A DNA stretch of 64,000 bases from Thalassoglobus sp. JC818. GTDB lineage: Bacteria > Planctomycetota > Planctomycetia > Planctomycetales > Planctomycetaceae. Location of the stretch: positions 1-64,000 of the forward strand of contig NZ_JBFEFI010000011.1 of NCBI RefSeq assembly GCF_040717535.1. The letters are read 5' to 3'. This document shows, one piece after another, positions 19,403 to 29,095 of the stretch (the stretch's first letter is position 1; each line of letters opens with the position of its first letter). The notes under the pieces are model-generated. The model worked only from the letters and a program-made list of their open reading frames with translations. It had not been told where the DNA came from and ran no database searches. Both the position numbers and the translations under genes were made by a program.

Positions 19403-20857
19403 TTGCGTGATCTTCGAGCGAATTCGTCAACGGGATGGGCGTCCAATATCTTCCGTTGTCTTCATACGTTGAGTGCCGTTGTCATTGGATTCTTGCTGTT
19501 CGCTATCGAGGCTTACTCGGAAGTCCTTGCGAAATCCCCGTTGGATCAGACTCGCCCGAATGTGATTCTGATTCTCGCGGACGACATGGCTCTCGGCGAT
19601 CTCTCCTGCCTCAACGGGAACCGCACCAAGACTCCGCATCTTGACCAGCTTAAAGAAGAAAGTGTCTGGTTCTCACAGGCTTACTCCGGATCTCCCGTCT
19701 GTGCTCCTGCTCGGGCTGCGTTGCTAACGGGGCGATACCCTCACCGGACGGGAGTCGTAACGCTGAACATGGTCGACTACCCGGAGCTAACTCGTCTTCG
19801 GCTCGACGAAACGACGATGGCAGACATCTTTCGGAAAAATGGCTATCGGACCGGTCTGATCGGGAAGTGGCACTTGGGGCTCGGTTCCGAGTACCACCCA
19901 CTCAATCGTGGATTCGATGTCTTCGAAGGGTTCTCAGGACACCTATATGTCCCTAACTATTTTAAATACAAGCTGCAAGTTCAAAACGAGACACAGCAAT
20001 TCCAAGATCGTTATTTGACCGACGATTTCACCGACCGAGCGATCAACTTTGTGACTCAAAACGCCGAGCGACCGTTCTTTCTTCATCTTGCTCATTACGC
20101 TCCGCATCGGCCGCTCGGAGCTCCAGAAGAGAAGATCAGGTACTTTCTTGAGCAAGGATTCGACAAGCAAACATCAACCGTTTACGCCATGATCGAAGTT
20201 CTCGATGAGGGAATCGGTCGGCTCCTGTATCAACTCGACGAACTCGGAATTCGCGAGCAAACTCTTATTCTGTTCGCGAGCGATAATGGGCCCGATCCGG
20301 TTATTGCTGAACGGTTCAACCTGAACCTGAGAGGGACGAAGTACATGGTCAACGAAGGCGGGATTCACGTTCCATTGATGGTCAACTGGAAGAAGACCTT
20401 CGCCCCTCATGTTATCGACCGCCCTGTCCATTTCACCGACGTACTGCCCACCCTGATCGAAGTTTGCCGCCTCGAACACTCGCCAACCAATCGGCTGGAT
20501 GGTGTCAGCTTTGTAACGAGTCTGACAACGGAATCCCCCGCAGAGCGCAACACCCCATTGTTCTGGCAGTGGAACCGAACGACGCCAAGGTACTCGCACA
20601 ACGCGTCGATACGCGAAGGAAACTGGAAGCTCGTCCGTCCGTTTGTCACTCGCAATGTCCCGAAAGGAGATTCGTCGGAACCGGCCGAGTTATTCAATCT
20701 TGAACAAGATCCCTTCGAGACCAATGATCTGTCAGCGAGTGAACCGGAACTGACCCAGCGAATGCTTCAACAGTTGCAAGACTGGTCAAACGAGGTTGAA
20801 TCCTCACGTACTCGCCCACAGGCCGAAACTACGAAAAGCTCGGACCCGCAGAATTAG
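19403..20857 (+). CDS. Exported arylsulfatase-family enzyme
   Basis: Type I sulfatase that would hydrolyse sulfate esters after conversion of its active-site Cys to formylglycine. The signature C-x-P-x-R is intact as CAPARAALLTGRYPHRTG, with Cys100 as the modified residue when counted from the TTG start. The metal-site Asp pair is in ILILADDMALGD (Asp60, Asp61), and LIGKWHLG and LFASDNGPD match the later metal/substrate motifs. A hydrophobic signal segment occupies residues about 22-40. The start is a TTG, and no better start keeps the signal peptide. Sulfated polysaccharides are the usual targets in marine planctomycetes, but the substrate here is not known. DUF1549/DUF1553 and DUF1501 genes follow on the same strand. 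Confidence 0.9.
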   Translation: MRDLRANSSTGWASNIFRCLHTLSAVVIGFLLFAIEAYSEVLAKSPLDQTRPNVILILADDMALGDLSCLNGNRTKTPHLDQLKEESVWFSQAYSGSPVCAPARAALLTGRYPHRTGVVTLNMVDYPELTRLRLDETTMADIFRKNGYRTGLIGKWHLGLGSEYHPLNRGFDVFEGFSGHLYVPNYFKYKLQVQNETQQFQDRYLTDDFTDRAINFVTQNAERPFFLHLAHYAPHRPLGAPEEKIRYFLEQGFDKQTSTVYAMIEVLDEGIGRLLYQLDELGIREQTLILFASDNGPDPVIAERFNLNLRGTKYMVNEGGIHVPLMVNWKKTFAPHVIDRPVHFTDVLPTLIEVCRLEHSPTNRLDGVSFVTSLTTESPAERNTPLFWQWNRTTPRYSHNASIREGNWKLVRPFVTRNVPKGDSSEPAELFNLEQDPFETNDLSASEPELTQRMLQQLQDWSNEVESSRTRPQAETTKSSDPQN

Positions 20858-21157
20858 CTGTTTCATAAAGCCTCTCAGGCTCGCTTGACTCGAGAAGTGC
20901 CGTTTGAGTTGTGATTCCAATTCGAACGCGAATCGCGGCGTTTTCAGAGACTTTCTTTCGTAAAGTACCTGCTGCGAGGTAAGCTTTCCGATGTGTTTCG
21001 AAGAATCGCATCTCGAGCTCTGTGACGATTTTCAGTCGGCCTGTTGGAGAGAGTGTTTCGGAACATCCGGCGAGATGAGCACCGGGGTTTTCATTTGACC
21101 CTGCAAGAAGATATCATTTTCCGTTGATGCATCCTTCCCAAGAAGCGGACCCGCCAA
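20858..21157. other. Gap between sulfatase and DUF1549/DUF1553 gene
   Basis: Three hundred bases with no supportable gene. The length suggests the DUF1549/DUF1553-DUF1501 pair has its own promoter rather than being read only from the sulfatase. Confidence 0.45.
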
Positions 21158-24058
21158 GTGTGCCGATTTTTATTCTGGACGACTTTACCCCTCCTGTTCT
21201 CCCTGCAAGCGGTTGCTGACTCTGCTGGGATTGAGTTCTTCGAACAGAAAATCCGCCCCGTTCTGATCAAACATTGCTACGAGTGTCACTCCGTCGAAAC
21301 CAAATCTGTGAAGGGAGGTCTGCTCGTCGATTCGGCAGCTGGACTCCTGAATGGGGGCGACTCGGGACCTTCGCTCGTCGCGGGTCGACCCGACGAGAGT
21401 GTGCTGCTTGAAGCACTGAGATACGAGTCTTACGAAATGCCGCCGTCGGGGAAGCTCCCGGAAGAAGTCATACAGGACTTTGAAAAGTGGGTCAGCATGG
21501 GTGCTCCTGATTCGCGCACAGACCCGGTCAAAGGAGGCAGCGAGTCGAAAGAAATTGACTTCGAAGCAGCCCGGCAGTTCTGGGCATTCCAGCCACCTGA
21601 ATCACATGTCGTCCCGACGGTTCAGGATGTGGAATGGCCGAGAAGCTGGATCGACTCCTTTGTTCTCAGTGAGTTGGAAGCACATGACCTTCAACCGATG
21701 CCCGACGTCGAACGATCAAGCCTCATCCGTCGAATTGCTTACGATCTAACTGGGCTGCCGCCTTCGCTCGACGATCTGAAAGCCCTTGATGAGGACGCGA
21801 GCCCGAAGGCAATCGAAGCGTTCATTGACCGGCTCCTGGCATCACAAAGATTTGCCGAACATTGGGCCCGACACTGGCTCGACGTCGCGCGGTATGCTGA
21901 TTCCAACGGTGCGGACTTCAACGCGACATTTCACAATGCGTGGCGTTACCGCAACTATGTCATCGACACCTTCCACGAAGACCGTCCATTCGACGAATTT
22001 GTGCGAGAACAAATTGCTGGCGACTTTCTCGACGCAGAGTCAATGGAAGAGACTTCTCGAAATTTGATCGCCACCGGTTTCCTGATGGTCGGAACCAAGA
22101 TGCTCAGCGAGCGCGACAAAGAGAAGCTGCGGATGGATGTGGTCGACGAACAGATCAACTCGATCGGCAAAGTCTTTCTTGGAATGACGGTCGGATGCGC
22201 CCGTTGTCACGATCACAAATTCGACCCGATTCCAACGTCAGACTACTACGCTCTCGCTGGCATTCTTCGCAGCACGCAGACTCTTGACGGGGAGATCCAG
22301 AAGTACGTCTCGAACTGGACGCGTCAGCCTCTCCCGATGACAGAGGAGCATGAACAATCGCTGGCAGAATACAACGCGAGAGTTCAAAAGCTGGAAAAAG
22401 AGATCAAAGAAGCACAGACCGAGCTGACTCAACTTGAGGATTCATCGACTCGCTCTTTGATCCTCGAACAAGGCATTCTAATTGATGATTCCGAGGCAAA
22501 GCTGATTGGCAACTGGAAGTCGTCGACCTATTCCAAGAACTTCATCGGCAAAGGGTACATTCACGACGACAAGCAAGATCTCGGGCAAAAGAAGGTCATC
22601 TTTGAAGTCAATGTTCCGGAAGATGGAGAGTATGAAGTGCGGCTCGCTTTTCCCGGATCGGGTGGCCGTGCCAGCAATGTTCCGGTTGTTATCGATCACG
22701 CAGAAGGGTCAGCGACGATTTCAGTCGATCAAACCAAGCGGGCCAAACTGCTGACGATGCTTCAGCCTGTGGGACGATTCCCGATTCAAGCCGACAAGCC
22801 GTTCGTTGTCACAATCTCAAACACAGACACCAATGGGTACGTCATTGTCGACGCGTTGCAAGTCGTCAATGTGAATGAACTATCTGAAGAAAACACCGAA
22901 GCTGCCGATGAAAACCTCGCCAAAATCGAGGCGCAGCGAGAGCACCTGGATCAGTTAAAAGCCCGCCTCAAGGAAGTTAAAGACGATGCTCCGCCCCCTG
23001 CACCTGTCGCACTGGCGGTTCGTGAAGCAGAGGATCAAGGTGACTATTCAATTTGCATCCGCGGTGAGCCCAGAAACCTCGGCGCGAAAGTGCCTCGCGG
23101 ATTCCTGACAGTCGCCACTTACGATTCAGCTCCGGAGATTCCTGCTGGTCAGAGTGGTCGCCTCAGCCTGGCTGAATGGCTGGCCGACCCGCAGAATCCG
23201 TTGACAGCTCGCGTTTATGTCAATCGCGTCTGGCAGCATCTCATTGGTCATGGTCTCGTGCGCAGCGTCGACAACTTTGGGCACTTGGGGGAACGACCTT
23301 CTCATCCTCAGCTGCTCGATCAGTTGGCTGTTGAATTCATTCAGCACAACTGGTCGACGAAATGGCTCATCCGAGAAATCGTGCTGAGTCGGACCTATCA
23401 GCAGACGAGCGAACACGATGAATCTCGTTGGAAGATCGATCCGGAAAATCGTCTGTTGTGGCGGATGAATCGCAAGCCGCTCTCTGCCGAACAGATCCGA
23501 GACACGATGCTGCAAGCTACGGGAAGTCTGGATGATTCACAGACAGAATCTCCGGTGGCAGCATTGGGAACTCTCGTTTCACAAAACAATCCGAACGATG
23601 CGAAAGTTCAACTTGCCTCGACAAACACACGCACGATTTATCAACCGGTGATTCGAAATGAGCTTTCCTCTCTGATGAGAGTCTTCGACTTTGCGGACCC
23701 AGATTTCGTGACTGGTCGCCGGGCCGAAACGACAGTGCCCACCCAATCGTTGTGGATGTTGAATTCGCCGATGATTTCGGAACGATCGCAAATCATTGGC
23801 AAGCAGATTACCGAACTGGCCGAGTTGACCAGTGAAGAGAAAGTCCAAGCGTTGTATCGCCGAATTCTGGGGCGAACCGCAACAAGTCAGGAGGCTGAAG
23901 TTGCGATTCAATTCGTTTCGCCATTCGAGCAATCACCGGCTGTCGGAACGAATTCCGAGAGCGATTCTAAGACACCTGAGATAGAGCCGAACGCAGAGGA
24001 CTGGGCTGACCTTGCCCATGCCATCATCGCATCATCGACATTTCGGATGCTCGACTAG
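21158..24058 (+). CDS. DUF1549/DUF1553 protein with coiled coil and golvesin-like insert
   Basis: A 966-residue exported paralogue of the gene at 9179. It has a signal peptide (MCRFLFWTTLPLLFSLQAVADS), a haem-like CYECH motif, DUF1549 with RIAYDLTGLPPSLDDL and FAEHWARHWLDVARYADSNG, a second CxxCH ([14 protein letters not shown]), and DUF1553 with VNRVWQHLIGHGLVRSVDNFG. Between the two DUFs is a predicted coiled coil (about 405-440) and then a golvesin C-terminal-like beta domain at about 447-570, recognised from DDSEAKLIGNWKSS, GYIHD and VIVDALQVV. A second coiled coil follows. The start is a GTG at 21158. It is probably co-transcribed with the DUF1501 gene that follows; such pairs are a standard planctomycete arrangement of unknown function. 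Confidence 0.92.
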   Translation: MCRFLFWTTLPLLFSLQAVADSAGIEFFEQKIRPVLIKHCYECHSVETKSVKGGLLVDSAAGLLNGGDSGPSLVAGRPDESVLLEALRYESYEMPPSGKLPEEVIQDFEKWVSMGAPDSRTDPVKGGSESKEIDFEAARQFWAFQPPESHVVPTVQDVEWPRSWIDSFVLSELEAHDLQPMPDVERSSLIRRIAYDLTGLPPSLDDLKALDEDASPKAIEAFIDRLLASQRFAEHWARHWLDVARYADSNGADFNATFHNAWRYRNYVIDTFHEDRPFDEFVREQIAGDFLDAESMEETSRNLIATGFLMVGTKMLSERDKEKLRMDVVDEQINSIGKVFLGMTVGCARCHDHKFDPIPTSDYYALAGILRSTQTLDGEIQKYVSNWTRQPLPMTEEHEQSLAEYNARVQKLEKEIKEAQTELTQLEDSSTRSLILEQGILIDDSEAKLIGNWKSSTYSKNFIGKGYIHDDKQDLGQKKVIFEVNVPEDGEYEVRLAFPGSGGRASNVPVVIDHAEGSATISVDQTKRAKLLTMLQPVGRFPIQADKPFVVTISNTDTNGYVIVDALQVVNVNELSEENTEAADENLAKIEAQREHLDQLKARLKEVKDDAPPPAPVALAVREAEDQGDYSICIRGEPRNLGAKVPRGFLTVATYDSAPEIPAGQSGRLSLAEWLADPQNPLTARVYVNRVWQHLIGHGLVRSVDNFGHLGERPSHPQLLDQLAVEFIQHNWSTKWLIREIVLSRTYQQTSEHDESRWKIDPENRLLWRMNRKPLSAEQIRDTMLQATGSLDDSQTESPVAALGTLVSQNNPNDAKVQLASTNTRTIYQPVIRNELSSLMRVFDFADPDFVTGRRAETTVPTQSLWMLNSPMISERSQIIGKQITELAELTSEEKVQALYRRILGRTATSQEAEVAIQFVSPFEQSPAVGTNSESDSKTPEIEPNAEDWADLAHAIIASSTFRMLD

Positions 24059-24211
24059 CTGTGAGAAGAACTTTGGACTTCCGAGCGAAGTTGAATTCAA
24101 AGAATCAAACCGAAATCAGCAGAGACGTACTCCATCAAATTCTGATTCAAAACATCGTGAGCCAACCCGCCACAATTTGTTGACATGCCTGTAATCCCTG
24201 GGAAGCCTTCC

Positions 24212-25597
24212 ATGCCACGACAGATCACCCGTCGTCATCATCTTCAGCAACTGACCGCCGGAAGCATTGGCGTGTCACTCGCTGGTCTTCAGGGCCGAAC
24301 ACTCGAAGCAGCCACCAGCTTTCAGAATCCGGGGCCGCACCATCGCCCGGCGGCCAAGCGAGTGATTTTTCTGTTCATGCATGGCGGTCCGAGTCAGGTG
24401 GACCTGTTTGACTACAAGCCGGAACTTCAGAAACGAGACGGCGGTCAAATCCCCTTCGATGTTCCCGATAACCTCGATGCCAAAACAACGTTGATGGCAT
24501 CTCCGTGGAAGTTTCAACAGTACGGAGAATCTGGACAGTGGGTTTCTGAACTCCTGCCGCATCTCGCCAAGAAAGTTGATGAGATCTCACTCATCAAATC
24601 GATGCACAGCAAGGGACAGTCCCATGGGCAGGCCGTTTCCATGCTGCACACCGGGAGTGACAATCTTGTTCGCCCATCTGTAGGAGCCTGGATTTCCTAC
24701 GGACTCGGAAAAGAGAATCACGATCTTCCAGCTTTTGTTGCGATCGGTCCAAGCAGCGGCCATGGAGGTCCTCGTAACTATGGGTCCGCTTTTCTTCCGA
24801 CGGAACATCAGGCAACAACGATCGGACGTCAGGGAAAATTGGGCGACGCCACGATCGAACACTTACATGCTTCGACGAGCGAAGATGGCACACGTCAACA
24901 CCGGCGTCTCGAACTCATTCAGTCGCTGAATCAAACGCATCTCGATCGAATCGGGCGTGACCCTCGAATCACGGGGATGATCGAGTCGTACGATCTAGCA
25001 AGTCGAATGCAACGCGTCGCTCCGCAAGTGCTCGATTTGTCGCAAGAGTCACAGGCGACTCATGAACTGTATGGAACGGACAAGAAGGAGACCGAAAACT
25101 TCGGTCGGCAATGTCTTCTGGGTCGGCGACTGCTGGAGGCTGGAGTTCGCTATGTTGAACTCTCCACCGGAAACGTTTGGGACCAACACGGTGGTCTGAA
25201 AGAAGGACATACCAAAAACGCCCTCGCAACGGATCAACCGATCGCCGCTCTTCTGACTGATTTGAAAGCTCGAGGTCTCCTTGAGGATACCGTCGTTGTC
25301 TGGGGCGGAGAGTTTGGACGGACACCGACTGTGCAAGGGAGCAACGGGCGAGATCACAACCCGCAGGGATTCTGTACGTGGCTCGCAGGTGGTGGTGTCA
25401 AAGCTGGCTTCTCACACGGAGAAACAGATGATTTCGGTTATCATGCAGCAATCGACCGAGTTCACATGCACGACCTGCATGCAACGATCCTCCACCTGCT
25501 CGGAATCAACCACGAACAACTGACCTATCGATATGCCGGTCGCGACTTCCGTCTGACCGATGTGGCGGGCAGAGTGGTCAACGAAATCATTGCCTAG
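24212..25597 (+). CDS. Tat-exported DUF1501 protein
   Basis: A 461-residue DUF1501 protein, distantly related to the alkaline phosphatase/sulfatase fold. The N-terminus has a twin-arginine export signal ([24 protein letters not shown]), so it would be folded before export. Family landmarks are [50 protein letters not shown] and [14 protein letters not shown], with GRDHNPQGF close behind. The ATG at 24212 is preferred because GGGAAG lies six bases upstream; 24185 is an in-frame alternative. It follows the DUF1549/DUF1553 gene by about 150 bp and the two products probably act together, but the reaction is not known. Confidence 0.92.
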   Translation: MPRQITRRHHLQQLTAGSIGVSLAGLQGRTLEAATSFQNPGPHHRPAAKRVIFLFMHGGPSQVDLFDYKPELQKRDGGQIPFDVPDNLDAKTTLMASPWKFQQYGESGQWVSELLPHLAKKVDEISLIKSMHSKGQSHGQAVSMLHTGSDNLVRPSVGAWISYGLGKENHDLPAFVAIGPSSGHGGPRNYGSAFLPTEHQATTIGRQGKLGDATIEHLHASTSEDGTRQHRRLELIQSLNQTHLDRIGRDPRITGMIESYDLASRMQRVAPQVLDLSQESQATHELYGTDKKETENFGRQCLLGRRLLEAGVRYVELSTGNVWDQHGGLKEGHTKNALATDQPIAALLTDLKARGLLEDTVVVWGGEFGRTPTVQGSNGRDHNPQGFCTWLAGGGVKAGFSHGETDDFGYHAAIDRVHMHDLHATILHLLGINHEQLTYRYAGRDFRLTDVAGRVVNEIIA

Positions 25598-25788
25598 AGC
25601 AAGTTGCTCTTACCTGTGCAGTCGCTTGCACTGTTTCATAAGTTAAATGGCTGTGCTTGCTCGTGCACACGAAAAAAGAAAATGCTCTTAAGGTACTCTG
25701 CCCCGCGTGATGGGATTCTCTGTAACTCCAACCCGGAACGGATGTTAAATGATCGCGTGCAAGTCATGCTGTTAACTCAACAAACGGC

Positions 25789-26688
25789 TTAGAAGAATCC
25801 ACCTCCACCCCCTCCACCAGCACTTGCCCCGCCGCCACCGAACCCGCTTCCAAATCCACTGCCTTGAGGTGCTTGTGAATCCCCTTCGTTTCGCTCTTTC
25901 CTTGGCCAACCTGGAAGATCGTCCAAGCCTTTCAGGTTTTCTCGCAGCTTAACGAGGAGTCGATCGATCTCGCGATGAGTAGCTCGATTCTGACGAATCA
26001 CGAAGCTGCTATGGATGAAGCTCAAATCGCCAGATCCACCCTGCTCTTTCCACGAGTTATCGCCTGTTGTGTGAATCAGAACATCCGCCAGAGCTTCGGG
26101 ATCGTCGATATACAAGTCGCGAACATCATAGACACGTGTTTCGTAGTACTCATCTGCAACGTATTTGGGCATCACGACCAAAACGTTATTCTTCACAATG
26201 AAACCAAGTTCGGCAGTTTCCAGCAGCAGTGTCAGAGCGTCCTGCAACTCGACTCCGGTGACCGTTAAAGTCAATTCGTGATCTTGGCTGATCCCTTCGT
26301 TGTCCAGTTCTTTTTGGTCTAGCAGGATGGGAATCTCATGAAGGCTTGAGAAGTATTCGACGACATCTCGCAGGGGGACATCAAACATTTCGACAGCTGT
26401 CGTTTCGCGCAGAGCATCTTCGACTTTCTTTCGCACTGGGCGGATCCGAGGGCTGACTTGAGACTCGGACGTTTTATCTTTTGTAGAATCAGCTTCTCCG
26501 CTGTCAGGGCCAAAAGGATTGTCATCGCTCTGAGCTTGTTCTTCCTCGGGAACAACAATTGTTCCAATGACCGGTGGCCGCGCTTCTTCGAGTTGAATCT
26601 CACCTTCCTGAGCATTCACCGGCGAAATAAGAATGATGAGTCCAAGAATCCCCGTCGAACAGATCATGCAGTGATTGAAAACTCTCAT
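25789..26688 (-). CDS. Exported STN/secretin-N-like domain protein with glycine-rich tail
   Basis: A 299-residue exported protein (signal peptide with hydrophobic core CSTGILGLIILISPVNA). The middle, about residues 95-185, resembles an STN (secretin/TonB short N-terminal) domain: FDVPLRDVVEYFSSLHEIPI and LLLETAELGFIVKNNVLVV give the beta-alpha-beta pattern. A conserved block RVYDVRDLYIDDPEALADVL follows, and then a long run of Gly with Ser and Ala ends the protein (GFGSGFGGGGASAGGGGGGG). The same STN plus RVYDVR block forms the C-terminus of the sigma factor gene 230 bp upstream on the same strand, so the two are paralogous and likely co-expressed. It may be a decoy or partner of that sigma factor. 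The function is otherwise unknown. Confidence 0.78.
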   Translation of the reverse strand: MRVFNHCMICSTGILGLIILISPVNAQEGEIQLEEARPPVIGTIVVPEEEQAQSDDNPFGPDSGEADSTKDKTSESQVSPRIRPVRKKVEDALRETTAVEMFDVPLRDVVEYFSSLHEIPILLDQKELDNEGISQDHELTLTVTGVELQDALTLLLETAELGFIVKNNVLVVMPKYVADEYYETRVYDVRDLYIDDPEALADVLIHTTGDNSWKEQGGSGDLSFIHSSFVIRQNRATHREIDRLLVKLRENLKGLDDLPGWPRKERNEGDSQAPQGSGFGSGFGGGGASAGGGGGGGFF

Positions 26689-26918
26689 TCATATCTCCCA
26701 GCGAGTGCGATTGTTAGCGGAGTTGAGATGGAATTTACCGAGCGATCGGTGAAGGATTCGCGAAAACCTTCTGCATTGTCTCAATGAAATAAAAGATAGA
26801 AAGCAGCCACGCAGTAAGAATTGTCGACTGAGTGGCTGCTTGTACTTGTTCCGGTCGTTGAAACACTCTCTCAAGTGAAACGTCGGCCGTTGAGAGAATC
26901 AACACTTTTTTACTGTGA

Positions 26919-29006
26919 TTAACCACCACCCATAAATCCGCCACCGAATGAGGCAGGTTCGGGCCGATCATGGACAGGCCAATCGGGGGAGTTTGGATTG
27001 GAACGAATCTGCTTGGCAAGTTGATTGAGGAGCGTTTCAATTTCGTCATGAACGGCAGGTGTCTGACGAATGATGACACTTCCGTTGAAAAACGAGATAT
27101 CCCCTTCTCCATCTTGATGTCTCCAGGAAACAACTCCAACGGTGTTAAGAAGAACATCAGCCAAAGTTTCAGGGTCATGAACATTGAGTGATCGAACATC
27201 GTAAACGCGAGTCACATACTCTTCTTCTGCGCTGTACTTTGTCGTGATGTAAAGCAATTCGTCTTTCACGAGATAGGTCAATTCAAGCGGTTTGAGCATT
27301 AACTTCAAACCTGTCGACAATGGGACATTCTTGATGTCAATGGAAACTTCGTCATCAACAGTGAGCCCTTCTTCACTCAATGCTCTTTCGTCGATATAGA
27401 CAGGGATGTTGTAGTGCTCCGAAAGAAATGTGGTCACATCACTCAGTGGAGACCCTGGAAATTCTAAACTTGTGGTCTCATCCAGCAATTCCAAAATTCG
27501 TTCTTCCTGAGGAGACTGATTTCTTTCGACTGCAATCGGTGAATCAACCGGAACTCCGCTCGCTCCCGCCCCAGAGCCGTCGAAAGGATTTTGGGAAAAC
27601 ATCCCGGATGCCCCACCTTGATCGGCCATTCCGCTTCCTGCGCCGCTCGCTGGATCGTTGGCACTTGGCACCTCAGATCCACCTTGGAGTTTCAAGAGTG
27701 CCTTCAGAAACTCAATCTCTTTTCGGGCTGTTTCAAGTTGTTGCGGATTTGAAATCTCTTGAGCGTTTAACGACTTCTCGATTGCAATGAGATTAGCAAT
27801 CAATCGGTCAAGTGCCTGTCGAGTCGCTTCACGTTGAGCTCCTTCAGGGAGCCCATCTGCCATCGAGTAGAGAAGATCTGAGTTGAATTCGCTGAGAGGA
27901 TCGTTCCCCGCATCAACACCAGGGCCAGCATTAGAACGATTGGGATCTCCGGGTCCGCTCGAAGCACTGCCTCCTTGTGCTAGAGCACTCACATCACTCG
28001 CAACTCCAAAGGCATCTTGAGTCTCAGTTGACGATTGACTCGCCGTCGAGTCGATTGCTTTGAAGTCTGTAGAATTGGCGTCGAACGCGTCTGCTTGTGA
28101 GTCCTTCTCAACGACTGTCCCGAATGGATTGCCACTTGAGGTGACGTCACTCGCCAGGCTGGCGTGCGTCGCCCAACCTGTTCCAACTGCAATCGTGAGA
28201 CTGCAGACAACCAATGCCAACTTTGCTGTCGAAATCATTGCCACTTCCTTTCCCGCGAGATAGACGGCTTCCGGGGAACATGCTCCGGGAAACGCTGTTC
28301 CCTGAGTCACGGCCAGTCCGGTCGATGTGATGGTCTGAATGAGTTCTGGACGAACGACCGCAGCAGCGGCTTCTTGCGACCACGACATGGCTGCCAGAGC
28401 TGTCATCAGCCCGACACCACGCCGAGTGAGGCGGAGGCGGAGTTCTCGCTTCCCACGCTTAATCCGGCCTTCGACGACACCGACCGTCACTCCGAGACGA
28501 TCAGCTGTCTGGTCGTAAGTGAGTCCTTCCAGAAAGTGAAGAATGAGTGCATCGCGGTATTGAGGAGGAAGCCCTTGAAGCTCTTCGTCCAGAACTTTCT
28601 GTTCATGAATGGACTGAATTTCTTCCAGCGTCTCAGACGATTTCGGGATCCTCTCCACGGCATCACTCACCAGTTCTTTACTCTTGCGTCTCAGAGCCTT
28701 CCGCGCAATTCGTTGCGAAACTCCATGCAACCATGCTGCGAGCGCTTCTGATTTACGGACTTTTCCGGCATCACGAGCGAGGACCAGAAATGTCGCTTGC
28801 GTGACATCCTCAGCACTCTGACGATGCCTGACTGTGCGAATCGCTACGGAATAAACGAGGCTTCCGTATCGCTCAACCAGTGCGGCAAATGCAGACTCAC
28901 TCTTCAATCGAACGAATTTCGCCAACAAATCCGAGTCGCTGAGACGTTCGTGCGAATCGGAGTTGTCGAGATTCGTTGCTGCGTGCGATGAAGTGAGCTG
29001 AGACAT
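26919..29006 (-). CDS. ECF sigma factor fused through a membrane segment to an STN-like domain
   Basis: A 695-residue chain. Residues about 25-95 are sigma region 2 (FAALVERYGSLVYSVAIRTV, SAEDVTQATFLVLAR), and about 125-190 are region 4 (GLPPQYRDALILHFLEGLTY, LGVTVGVVEGRIKRGKRELR), so the N-terminus should bind RNA polymerase and promoters. A hydrophobic segment at about 264-283 (STAKLALVVCSLTIAVGTGW) would cross the membrane, as in planctomycete ECF01-Gob-type sigma factors. A linker rich in Ser, Gly and Asp leads to an STN-like domain (about 520-600) and a RVYDVRSLNVHDPETLADVLL block, ending FGGGFMGGG. The extracytoplasmic domain could sense a signal and trigger release of the sigma part. 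No anti-sigma gene is adjacent. Regulon and signal are unknown. Confidence 0.85.
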   Translation of the reverse strand: MSQLTSSHAATNLDNSDSHERLSDSDLLAKFVRLKSESAFAALVERYGSLVYSVAIRTVRHRQSAEDVTQATFLVLARDAGKVRKSEALAAWLHGVSQRIARKALRRKSKELVSDAVERIPKSSETLEEIQSIHEQKVLDEELQGLPPQYRDALILHFLEGLTYDQTADRLGVTVGVVEGRIKRGKRELRLRLTRRGVGLMTALAAMSWSQEAAAAVVRPELIQTITSTGLAVTQGTAFPGACSPEAVYLAGKEVAMISTAKLALVVCSLTIAVGTGWATHASLASDVTSSGNPFGTVVEKDSQADAFDANSTDFKAIDSTASQSSTETQDAFGVASDVSALAQGGSASSGPGDPNRSNAGPGVDAGNDPLSEFNSDLLYSMADGLPEGAQREATRQALDRLIANLIAIEKSLNAQEISNPQQLETARKEIEFLKALLKLQGGSEVPSANDPASGAGSGMADQGGASGMFSQNPFDGSGAGASGVPVDSPIAVERNQSPQEERILELLDETTSLEFPGSPLSDVTTFLSEHYNIPVYIDERALSEEGLTVDDEVSIDIKNVPLSTGLKLMLKPLELTYLVKDELLYITTKYSAEEEYVTRVYDVRSLNVHDPETLADVLLNTVGVVSWRHQDGEGDISFFNGSVIIRQTPAVHDEIETLLNQLAKQIRSNPNSPDWPVHDRPEPASFGGGFMGGG

Positions 29007-29095
29007 ATCAGAAAGGAAGTTCCACCACGGACCAGATTCGGGCGCGGAGAATGCAAAGAATACGAAAGATTCTCAGAAGTTCTTCGCCGCGCCAC

